Shown piece by piece: positions 44,751-52,856 of a stretch of DNA of 64,000 nucleotides. Positions within the stretch are counted from its first letter, which is position 1, and each line of letters opens with the position of its first letter. Source of the stretch: Hallella bergensis DSM 17361. Its GTDB lineage: Bacteria; Bacteroidota; Bacteroidia; Bacteroidales; Bacteroidaceae. The stretch lies in contig NZ_GG704780.1 of assembly GCF_000160535.1 (NCBI RefSeq), forward strand, positions 882,059 to 946,058. Direction: 5' to 3'. The position numbers and the translations under genes were made by a program. Below the pieces are notes generated by a model. That model searched no databases and was not told the DNA's origin. It saw nothing but the letters and a program-made list of their open reading frames with translations.

Positions 44751-47700
44751 ATGAGAAGATTATTTATGTTGCTTGGTTTTGTGGTCTGCCTGTTGTCGGG
44801 TCGGGCACAGAACGTAACCGTTACCGGGCAGATTACCGATGGGAAGGACCCCATCATCGGCGCGACCGCGCAGGTGGTGGGAACGTCTGTCAAAGCCATT
44901 ACAAACATTGATGGGAATTATACCATCCAAGCTCCTGCTCGTTCCACAATACTATTTACTTACGTAGGATTTATTCCTGTGAAAAAGAAAGTGGGCAGCC
45001 AAGACCAAACGCTGAACATCAAGCTGTCGGAAGACCTGCAGCAAATGGACGAGGTGGTGGTAACCGCACTGAACATCAAGCGCAACCGACGTTCGCTCGG
45101 ATACTCCACCCAACAAGTAGACAATCAGGACCTGAAAGTGGGCAATGAGACGAACGTGCTCAACCAGCTGACCGGTAAGGTGGCGGGCGTACAGATTACG
45201 GCAGGCAACAGCGGTGCAGGCAGCACCAGCCGGGTGGTGATACGCGGAGAGAGTTCACTCAGCACCAACAACCAACCACTGTTTGTTGTCGACGGCGTGC
45301 CTATCGAAAACAACAACTACTCTCTTCTTGCCGGAACACCACAGCAAATAGACTATGGTAACGGAGCCGGATCGCTGAATGCCGACGACATTGCCAGCGT
45401 AACGGTGCTGAAAGGGGCCAACGCTGCAGCTTTATATGGTTCGCGCGCTGCCAACGGGGTTATCCTGATCACAACCAAGAACGGTGGCGGCAAAGACAAA
45501 TTCAAGGTAGAATTCAACAGTACCACTACTTTTGAAAACGTATCCCGACTGCCCAAATACCAAGACAAATACAGCCAGGGACTGAACGGCATATTCGAAT
45601 ATTGGGATGGTGCCAATGGCCGGGGTGGCCAGGATCATCAGGACATGTCATGGGGCAGGGAGATGGACGGATCGTTGGTTCCACAGTACGACTCCCCCTC
45701 TACGGGTCCCAACGGTGAACAGCTGCGTGGTGGCGACGTGCTGGCACGCAACGGGGCAGAAATCACTCCCACTCCACTTGTACCACATCCGGATAACGTG
45801 AGAGATTTCTTCGAAACCGGTGTGACGCAAAACACAAACATCGCACTCAGTGCGAACAACAACAGGGGGAGCTACCGACTCTCTTACACCAACCTCTACA
45901 GCAAGGGGGCCATCCCCAATGTGGACCTGAAGCGCAACACGTTCAGTCTCAACACAACCTACGACTTTACCGACCGCTTTCATGCCAGAGCCGTCGTAAA
46001 CTATATCAATGAGCACAGCAACAACCGGCCGAGCACAGGCTATGGGCCAGAAAACCCAATGTATATGTTTGCCTGGTGTGCGCGCAACATGAATATTGAT
46101 GCTGAACGCGAATATTGGCAACGGGGATACGAAGGACTGAAGCAGTTTCACACGAACAGCGGATGGAACGACAACCCCTTCCTCATCATGTATGAGAACA
46201 CCAACGGCTTTGACAAAAACCGCATGTATGGCAACATCATGCTCAGCTATGACCTGCTGCCCAACCTTACGCTGACGGCACGCACGGGTATCGACTATTC
46301 CAACGAGCTGAGGCAGGGCAAGCGTGCCTACAGCACCCAGCGTTTCCCAACGGGTGCCTATAAGCGTGAAAATGTATATTTCTCGGAATGGAACAGCGAC
46401 GTGCTGTTGCAATACACCACAACCCTGTCGCCCGTTCTTTCGCTGGATCTGACAGGAGGCTTGAACAGCATGGTTCAGAAAAACCGATACGATTACGGCT
46501 TTGCCAACGGACTGTCGGTACCCGGAGTCTACAATCTGGGCAACGCATCGGGCATTGTCAACTACATTGAGAGAGATTCTAAAAAGCAAATCAACAGCGT
46601 GCTTTTCACCGGGCAGCTATCCTACAAGGACATTCTCTTTCTCAACATCACGGGACGCAACGACTGGTCGAGTGCGCTTACCCGAACCGACGGGTCGGGA
46701 CACAACTCCTATTTCTATCCCTCCGTCAGCCTCAGCGCGGTGCTGAGCGATATGATTAAACTTCCCAAGGCCATCAACTATTGGAACATCCGTGCAGGCT
46801 ATGCAGAGGTAGGCAGTGACACCGACCCCTACCGATTGGAAAAAGCCTATGCCTATGCGACAAAATACGGATCTGTCGCCAGTATGGTGCTGCCAACAAC
46901 ATTGAGAGATGCCGACCTGAAGCCAGAGCGCATGCACTCCTGGGAGATTGGCAGCGACATATCGCTCCTGAACAGCAGAATAGGACTGAACCTCACTTAC
47001 TACAACACACTTAACAGCAATCAGATTGTTGTGCTGCCCATTTCGGCCACCACAGGCTACACCACCCGTTATGTCAATGCCGGCGAAATACGCAATCAGG
47101 GTATCGAGGCCACGCTCTCACTCGTTCCGTTGCAGATGGGAAACTCCCTGACATGGCAAAGCAGGTTCAACTTCTCGCGCAACGTGGGCAAGGTGGAAAA
47201 GCTTGCGGAAGGCTACGACCAATATGTCTACTCCTGGAGCTCACCCTATGACGGCGTGGACTCCAAGGTCTATGCCATTGCCAAGGAGGGCGGACACATG
47301 GGCGACATCTACGGCACCGGATTCAAGCATACCGAGGATGGAAGCATCATCGTGGACAACAGTGGTCTGCCCGTGCCCGACCCGACACTCGTGAAGCTGG
47401 GCAACTACAACCCCGACTTTATCCTGGGGTGGTGGAACAAAATAACATATAAAGATTTCAACCTGCAATTCCTGTTCGACTGGCATCAGGGTGGCGAGTT
47501 CGTGAGCAGGACATACGGCATGTGTATGGAGTCGGGCGTGTTGAAAGACACAGAAGACCGACGCCCCGAAAAAATGGTTGTCGACGGTAAGGTCTATGAT
47601 AAGGCCACACAATCGTACATACAGAACACCAAACAAGTGTCGCCACGCGACTATTACCGCAACCTGTATCGTCGCTTCCATGAGACGCAGTTGACATTCC

Positions 47701-47951
47701 CCGCAACGTTCATCAAGTTGCGCGAACTGAGCTTCGGCTACACCTTCCCGTCTGTTTGGTTCCGATCAACGCCCATCCGTCAACTCGGTGTTGATATCGT
47801 GGTTCGCAATCCCTGGATGTGGACGAAAGGACAGAACACCGTAGACCCGGAAGTTGTAGACTATAAAAACGGCAGAATCACACCGGGCGTGGAGGAAATG
47901 TCGTATCCGTCAACGCGAAGCATCGGTTTCTCTATTCACGTAACCCTCTAA
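44751..47951 (+). CDS. SusC-type TonB-dependent transporter (phosphoesterase locus)
   Basis: 1066 residues. Signal peptide MRRLFMLLGFVVCLLSGRAQ, carboxypeptidase-regulatory-like domain (VTGQITDGKDPIIGATAQVV), TonB box (MDEVVVTAL), plug with SVTVLKGANAAALYGSRAAN, then a large barrel ending in GFSIHVTL. Its SusD partner follows by 11 bases. The gene after that is a phosphoesterase and the gene on the other side of the small secreted protein is a purple-acid-phosphatase-like gene. The imported substrate is therefore likely a phosphorylated compound or a phosphoglycan (inference). The family call is firm. Confidence 0.93.
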   Translation: MRRLFMLLGFVVCLLSGRAQNVTVTGQITDGKDPIIGATAQVVGTSVKAITNIDGNYTIQAPARSTILFTYVGFIPVKKKVGSQDQTLNIKLSEDLQQMDEVVVTALNIKRNRRSLGYSTQQVDNQDLKVGNETNVLNQLTGKVAGVQITAGNSGAGSTSRVVIRGESSLSTNNQPLFVVDGVPIENNNYSLLAGTPQQIDYGNGAGSLNADDIASVTVLKGANAAALYGSRAANGVILITTKNGGGKDKFKVEFNSTTTFENVSRLPKYQDKYSQGLNGIFEYWDGANGRGGQDHQDMSWGREMDGSLVPQYDSPSTGPNGEQLRGGDVLARNGAEITPTPLVPHPDNVRDFFETGVTQNTNIALSANNNRGSYRLSYTNLYSKGAIPNVDLKRNTFSLNTTYDFTDRFHARAVVNYINEHSNNRPSTGYGPENPMYMFAWCARNMNIDAEREYWQRGYEGLKQFHTNSGWNDNPFLIMYENTNGFDKNRMYGNIMLSYDLLPNLTLTARTGIDYSNELRQGKRAYSTQRFPTGAYKRENVYFSEWNSDVLLQYTTTLSPVLSLDLTGGLNSMVQKNRYDYGFANGLSVPGVYNLGNASGIVNYIERDSKKQINSVLFTGQLSYKDILFLNITGRNDWSSALTRTDGSGHNSYFYPSVSLSAVLSDMIKLPKAINYWNIRAGYAEVGSDTDPYRLEKAYAYATKYGSVASMVLPTTLRDADLKPERMHSWEIGSDISLLNSRIGLNLTYYNTLNSNQIVVLPISATTGYTTRYVNAGEIRNQGIEATLSLVPLQMGNSLTWQSRFNFSRNVGKVEKLAEGYDQYVYSWSSPYDGVDSKVYAIAKEGGHMGDIYGTGFKHTEDGSIIVDNSGLPVPDPTLVKLGNYNPDFILGWWNKITYKDFNLQFLFDWHQGGEFVSRTYGMCMESGVLKDTEDRRPEKMVVDGKVYDKATQSYIQNTKQVSPRDYYRNLYRRFHETQLTFPATFIKLRELSFGYTFPSVWFRSTPIRQLGVDIVVRNPWMWTKGQNTVDPEVVDYKNGRITPGVEEMSYPSTRSIGFSIHVTL

Positions 47952-47962
47952 TTTTATAACGT

Positions 47963-49444
47963 ATGAAACTACATATCAAAAACAGCATATCCACCCTATC
48001 CGCTGCGGTGCTTATCGTAGCGAGCACAGTAACAGGCTCGTGTACAGACGATTTTGATAACATCAACCGAGACAACAATGTTCCTACTTCAGGAAATTTC
48101 TCCTTGCAACTCAATGCGCAGCTACGCTCCATTACGTTCGGACAATTCGATTTCAACAACGGGGCCTTGCTGGCACACCAAATTGGCAAGACCAACTACA
48201 ACGAGATTGCCCAGTATTCGTTTGGTACAGCGGAATATCTTTGGAACTCGCTCTACCAGAATTTGGTGAACATTGACGACATGATCAACATGGCCAAAAA
48301 ACAGGAACAGCCCTCCGCCGAGGCCATCGGATATATTCTGAAAGCTTTTTGCAGCTCACAGCTGACAGACCACTGGGGCAACGTGCCCTACAGCGAGGCC
48401 ATGCAAGGAAGCAAAAATGTCTATCCCAAATATGACGAACAACAAGACATCTATACCGGTGAGGAGGGTATCATCAGGTTGCTTCAACGCGCCGATGTCC
48501 TCTTGGCAACCAGCAAAGATCAGCTGCCCTCCGACATCATATACGAGGGCAACCGGATGAAGTGGCGCAAATTGGCCAATTCCCTCCGCCTGCGTTATCT
48601 CATCCGCATCAGCAATCGCATGCACGATGTCCGGGTTTTTGATGTCAAGACACAAATTGCGGACTGCATGTCGAAGCCACTGATGGAATCGAACGAAGAC
48701 AACTTCCAGCTGAAGTTTCTCTCCGATGCCTCCAACAGATGTCCCATTTTCAACCTCCGTTCAGGGGAGTTCGAGGTGATACGTATGAGCAAGGAATTGG
48801 CTGATGCGATGAATGCCCACAATGACCCACGAAAGCACGTCTGGTTTCAACCTACCCCAAATTCGGCGGCCTCCGGCAAACCGATATATGACGGCGTGCC
48901 CAACGGATGCTCGAGCACAACGCTGCAAGAACTGAACATCACCCAAAACAATCTCTCGGAACTCGGAAAGATATTTACCCGCCCCGACGCAGTCTATGCG
49001 GTGGTGATGAATGCCGCCGAGGTGAAGTTTCTCCAGGCAGAAGCGATTGCACGGAAATGGGCTGTCGGTGATGCCGGAAAACTCTATACAGAGGGCATCA
49101 CGCTCTCCATGAGGCAATGGCAGATTGGCGATTCAGACATCCAAAGCTATCTGAACAATCCTCAAAACAAATATCAAAGCAGCAAGTCGCTGGAGATGAT
49201 TATGAAAGAGAAGTGGCTGGCCAACTTCCTCGTGGGCTACGAGGGGTGGTACGACTTTAAGCGCACAGGACTGCCCAAACAGAAAATGCCCATGGACAAC
49301 CGCAATCCCGGGGGTGCAAGCCAGATTCCGTCGCGATTCTATTATCCTGAAGCCGAGCAGGCTGTGAACAAACAACAATATGACGCCGCAATACAGGCGC
49401 AAGGGGGTACTGACAATACAAATACAAAGTTATGGTGGGAATAA
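47963..49444 (+). CDS. SusD-like nutrient-binding outer-membrane lipoprotein
   Basis: 493 residues. The N-terminal lipoprotein signal ends TVTGSC at about 27. The sequence is of the SusD-like type 2 group (PF12771 style), with DDFDNINRDNN and QLTDHWGNVPYSEAMQGSKN in place of the classic RagB/SusD motifs. This fits the SusC partner upstream. Its last 13 bases overlap the start of the phosphoesterase gene, implying coupled translation of the three genes. It should bind nutrient at the cell surface and close over the SusC barrel. Confidence 0.9.
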   Translation: MKLHIKNSISTLSAAVLIVASTVTGSCTDDFDNINRDNNVPTSGNFSLQLNAQLRSITFGQFDFNNGALLAHQIGKTNYNEIAQYSFGTAEYLWNSLYQNLVNIDDMINMAKKQEQPSAEAIGYILKAFCSSQLTDHWGNVPYSEAMQGSKNVYPKYDEQQDIYTGEEGIIRLLQRADVLLATSKDQLPSDIIYEGNRMKWRKLANSLRLRYLIRISNRMHDVRVFDVKTQIADCMSKPLMESNEDNFQLKFLSDASNRCPIFNLRSGEFEVIRMSKELADAMNAHNDPRKHVWFQPTPNSAASGKPIYDGVPNGCSSTTLQELNITQNNLSELGKIFTRPDAVYAVVMNAAEVKFLQAEAIARKWAVGDAGKLYTEGITLSMRQWQIGDSDIQSYLNNPQNKYQSSKSLEMIMKEKWLANFLVGYEGWYDFKRTGLPKQKMPMDNRNPGGASQIPSRFYYPEAEQAVNKQQYDAAIQAQGGTDNTNTKLWWE

Positions 49445-50847
49445 AACGCTTGACAGCTACATTGGCAATGGCTGGATGCTTTGCTCTTCTATCGGGCAAA
49501 GTCGTTACCGGCCACGTGAGAACAGGCAAGACACCCATGGCCGACATCATCGTTACCGACGGTCTTCACTTTACTTATACAAAAAGCGACGGGTCGTACA
49601 AATTGGATGCTCCCGAGGACGCTAAGTTTGTATATCTGATAACGCCCAAGGGATATGTGGCAGATTACTCCTCAGGCGTGCCTCAGTTTTACCAACGAAT
49701 CGGGGAGGCTGAAGAAAGCCACGACTTCGAGCTGTACCCGATGAAGGGCAACAGCGACAAGACTCTCATGATAGCATCCTCCGACCCGCAGTTGGACACC
49801 GATCACGATGTTGGCCGCTTCTTCAACGAAACGCTGACAGACATGCAGCAAGTACTGAAAGAATATGCCGACCGACAGCAGGCCATGTTCGTGGCCGGCG
49901 ACCTCACATGGGATGTGTATGGCAAAAACAAACTTATCAAGCAATATGCCCAAAAGTTAGGCATACCCCTTTATCCCGTGATAGGCAACCACGACTACGA
50001 TAAATATGTGACACCCGGCAGCGGCGCAAACTATGCCGCTCCCTATGAAGACGACTTCGGCCCTACATACTACGCCTTTCAGTTCGGAGATACCTATTAT
50101 GTAGTGCTGAACGATATCAAGTTTGAAGGCCACAAGCGATACACTTACAGCATTCAGCAAGGGCATCAGATGGAATGGCTGAAAACGTTGCTGAACGTCG
50201 TGTTCCAACAAGACAACAATGTGTTCATCGTAGCGCATGCACCTATATGCCGACCCGGGGGCACGAAACTGCTGGTAGACGGAGCTGAGGAGCTGAAAAC
50301 CATGCTGGCACGCAAGCCCTTCCGCGCGAGCTTCTTTACCGGGCATACCCATATCAACGACGTGACCTATGTGGGCAATGACATCTGGGAATATAATCTT
50401 GGAACCATGTGTGGCTACTGGTGGACAAGCAACTACAGCGGCGACGGCACACCAAATGGATATAAGCTGATTCTTGCAGACGGCAAAGAGTGGCAACAGG
50501 TGTACAAGTCGACAGGCTGGCCGTTGGAAAAACAGTTTCAGATTTATAAGCCGGGGCAGATAGCCGAACGTCCCAACGCCGTATGCTGCAAGATTTGGAA
50601 TTATGACTCTCGCTGGCAGCTGCGATGGTATGAGGACGGAAAGCTGATGGGTGGAATGAACCAGTTCTACAGCTTTGCACCGGAATACCTGCAGTTTTTG
50701 GACGGTCGCTTAGCCACGGCCGACTATACGCCCATACGCAGTAATCACTTCTTCTCCTGTAAGCCAAGCAATACGGCCAGGGCGATCAAAATGGAGGCAA
50801 TCGACCCATACGGAAACGTGTACAAAGACTCTGTACTCCTAAAATGA
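49432..50847 (+). CDS. Calcineurin-like metallophosphoesterase with MetallophosN/C domains
   Basis: 471 residues. It begins MVGIKRLTATLAMAGCFALL, a possible lipoprotein or exported-protein signal; the start overlaps the susD stop by 13 bases. An N-terminal beta domain (VTGHVRTGKTPMADIIVTDG) is followed by the catalytic domain with SSDPQLD, VAGDLTWD, IGNHDYD, VAHAPI and GHTHIND, the metal-binding series of the calcineurin-like superfamily, then a C-terminal beta domain. This arrangement is the MetallophosN / Metallophos / MetallophosC type. It hydrolyses phosphomonoesters or diesters; the exact substrate is unknown, but the operon suggests something taken up by the SusCD pair. Confidence 0.87.
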   Translation: MVGIKRLTATLAMAGCFALLSGKVVTGHVRTGKTPMADIIVTDGLHFTYTKSDGSYKLDAPEDAKFVYLITPKGYVADYSSGVPQFYQRIGEAEESHDFELYPMKGNSDKTLMIASSDPQLDTDHDVGRFFNETLTDMQQVLKEYADRQQAMFVAGDLTWDVYGKNKLIKQYAQKLGIPLYPVIGNHDYDKYVTPGSGANYAAPYEDDFGPTYYAFQFGDTYYVVLNDIKFEGHKRYTYSIQQGHQMEWLKTLLNVVFQQDNNVFIVAHAPICRPGGTKLLVDGAEELKTMLARKPFRASFFTGHTHINDVTYVGNDIWEYNLGTMCGYWWTSNYSGDGTPNGYKLILADGKEWQQVYKSTGWPLEKQFQIYKPGQIAERPNAVCCKIWNYDSRWQLRWYEDGKLMGGMNQFYSFAPEYLQFLDGRLATADYTPIRSNHFFSCKPSNTARAIKMEAIDPYGNVYKDSVLLK

Positions 50848-50881
50848 TAGCCTGCTGATGTCATTACGAACTGGCATATGT

Positions 50882-50918
50882 TTAGAGGCGTGGTAAAACC
50901 ACGCCTCTAACTTTTTTT
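50882..50918 (+). terminator. Terminator of the SusCD-phosphoesterase operon
   Basis: A perfect 12-bp stem (TTAGAGGCGTGG / CCACGCCTCTAA) followed by a run of seven T, 35 bases after the stop codon. Confidence 0.85.
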
Positions 50919-50936
50919 CACCAATTGCCAATTGTG

Positions 50937-51130
50937 ACGAGTTGATGAGCTTGCGAATAATTGTGAATTGTGAATTATAAACTCCTCCACTCGGCTTCGC
51001 CGAATCTTAGAATATCTCGAGAATATCTTTTCATGGACAAAACGCTCATCGCAGAAAATCCTTACGTTTGCTACGCAAACAATATTAGAATATCTGCAAA
51101 ACCTCACCGCGTTAGCCTAATTGTGAATTG
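50937..51130 (+). repeat. Partial third copy of the cassette-flanking repeat
   Basis: Contains GACGAGTTGATGAGCTTGCG, the AGAATATC segments, a CGGCTTCGCCGA hairpin and TACGCAAACAATATTAGAAT in the same order as the left arm at 36081. It lacks the CGTAGGGGCGTGAT pair. It ends in AATTGTG-type heptamer repeats. Confidence 0.7.
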
Positions 51131-51154
51131 AAAATTGTGAATTGTGAATTAAAA

Positions 51155-52837
51155 TCATTCCCAGTCCGGGTTTTGGTGCAAGTTCTTGTTCTTGTATCTC
51201 TCCGCATTGGAAAAGGGATAGAAATAGAGCTTGTCTGAGAGATCGTAGGACACCAGCTTGTCTTTGGCATAAGTCATGGTGCCGTCTGACTTCTTGCGGA
51301 TGTTGACCTTGTAGATGTCCTTCATCTGCTGAAGTTCTTTCCACCGGCGCAGATCCCAGAAACGATGGTCTTCGAAAGCAAATTCCACACGGCGCTCGTT
51401 CTCCAAGCGTGCCAGGAAGTCGGCCTTCGACATTCCCTTCGGAAAGGCGGGCATGTTCACGTCCTTGCGCGCCCTCACCCTATTGACTGCCTGCAAGGCA
51501 CTGAGTGCATGACCGGCAGGCACCACGTCGGGGCCGTAGGCATGACAGGCGGCCTCGGCATAGTTGAGCAGTATCTCCGCATAGCGGAAGATGACCCAGT
51601 TGTGGTCGAAGCTGTTGGTGGTCTTTCCGGTTTCGAACGTCACCTGGTTGTTCAGGTATTTCTTGAGATAATATCCTGTTGTGGTGGCATTGAGCAGCGG
51701 TTGCCCGTTTTTGCCGCCAACGAACGTCTCGACGGCAACCTTTTGCGGCCATTTCATGCCGTTGTGCACGATAGTCATCTTCATGCGCGGGTCTCTGCCG
51801 GAATAGGGGTCTGCCGCGTGAGCCGGGTTGTTCCAGTCAAAGCGACTCCCGTCTTTCATCTCGTAAGCACTTACAAGGTTTTCGGTAGGACAGGTGTTAC
51901 CCGATCCGTTTTTCACACCCATAGGATAGTTTGCCGCTTCGAAGCGCGTACCTTTTCCCTCTGGCCGGCACAAAATCATCTCCGGACTTTGGTTGTTGGT
52001 GGCTCCGAACAAATTCCTGTAGTTCGCATCAAGGGCATAGCCGAAGTCGGAAGCCTTGCTGATCAGCTCGTTGGAGGCCTCGGCAGCAGCTTTCCACCTG
52101 GTTTCATCGTTATCCTTGTTGAAGAGCGGACTTGCCCAATAGAGCGTGGCTCTCGATTTCAGAGCCAGTGCCACACCCTTGCTTACCCGCTGCATGTTGG
52201 CTTTGGCGCCGGGCAAGGAGGTCACCTTGTCGGGCAAGAATGTGGCCACCTCTGTACATTCGTTGATGATAAACTTAAAGATGTCCTCGACGCTGCTCGG
52301 GCTGACTTGGTTGGCCTCTTGCTTGGTCAGGGTTTTGGTGATCAACGGCACACTGCCATAGCGCTTCACCAATTCAAAATAGTAGAATGCGCGCAGGAAC
52401 CGCACCTCATACTGATAGTTGAGATAACTCTTATAGGTGTCTTGGAATCCGTCGGAGTTTTTCCAATCTTCAAAAGTGAGACCCACACAATTCTCCAAAT
52501 AGAAGTTGGCATCGTGTATGGCCTTGTAGTATTCGGCGAAGACATCGTCCACGGTGTAGTTGGGCGACCAAGTGCCGTTCACAAACCGCTGGATTGCTGC
52601 CGTCTGGTACACATGAACCGCATCGTCGGTGGCCGCATCGTGCATGGCTCCGGAAATACCAGACAGTCCATTGGGCAGATAGCTGTACACCTGGGTGCAG
52701 AGCTGAGAAACCCTGGAGGGCTCATAAAGCGTCTCGTTCTTGTCATAATAGGTGGACTCCCCGGTGTCCAAAAAGTCGCAACCTGCAAGGAGACTGCCGA
52801 AGCCCAAAGCTATCATCAATATTTTTATATACTTCAT
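51155..52837 (-). CDS. SusD/RagB-type surface lipoprotein (tandem pair, distal)
   Basis: 560 residues. Lipoprotein signal MKYIKILMIALGFGSLLAGC with Cys at 20. The SusD-type blocks YEVRFLRAFYYFELVKRYGS (about 147-166) and FRYAEILLNYAEAACHAYG are clear, and the sequence ends NKNLHQNPDWE. It is the partner of the SusC gene 19 bases upstream and the last gene of the four-gene transcript. The substrate is unknown and no enzyme follows. Confidence 0.92.
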   Translation of the reverse strand: MKYIKILMIALGFGSLLAGCDFLDTGESTYYDKNETLYEPSRVSQLCTQVYSYLPNGLSGISGAMHDAATDDAVHVYQTAAIQRFVNGTWSPNYTVDDVFAEYYKAIHDANFYLENCVGLTFEDWKNSDGFQDTYKSYLNYQYEVRFLRAFYYFELVKRYGSVPLITKTLTKQEANQVSPSSVEDIFKFIINECTEVATFLPDKVTSLPGAKANMQRVSKGVALALKSRATLYWASPLFNKDNDETRWKAAAEASNELISKASDFGYALDANYRNLFGATNNQSPEMILCRPEGKGTRFEAANYPMGVKNGSGNTCPTENLVSAYEMKDGSRFDWNNPAHAADPYSGRDPRMKMTIVHNGMKWPQKVAVETFVGGKNGQPLLNATTTGYYLKKYLNNQVTFETGKTTNSFDHNWVIFRYAEILLNYAEAACHAYGPDVVPAGHALSALQAVNRVRARKDVNMPAFPKGMSKADFLARLENERRVEFAFEDHRFWDLRRWKELQQMKDIYKVNIRKKSDGTMTYAKDKLVSYDLSDKLYFYPFSNAERYKNKNLHQNPDWE

Positions 52838-52856
52838 TGTTCTTCTTTTTTAAGGA

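Larger units (their letters stand above)
50848..51154. other. Non-coding region between two convergent loci
   Basis: About 300 bases holding a strong terminator (50882-50918) and a third, partial copy (50937-51130) of the inverted-repeat element found at 36081 and 39686. No gene is seen. Confidence 0.7.
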
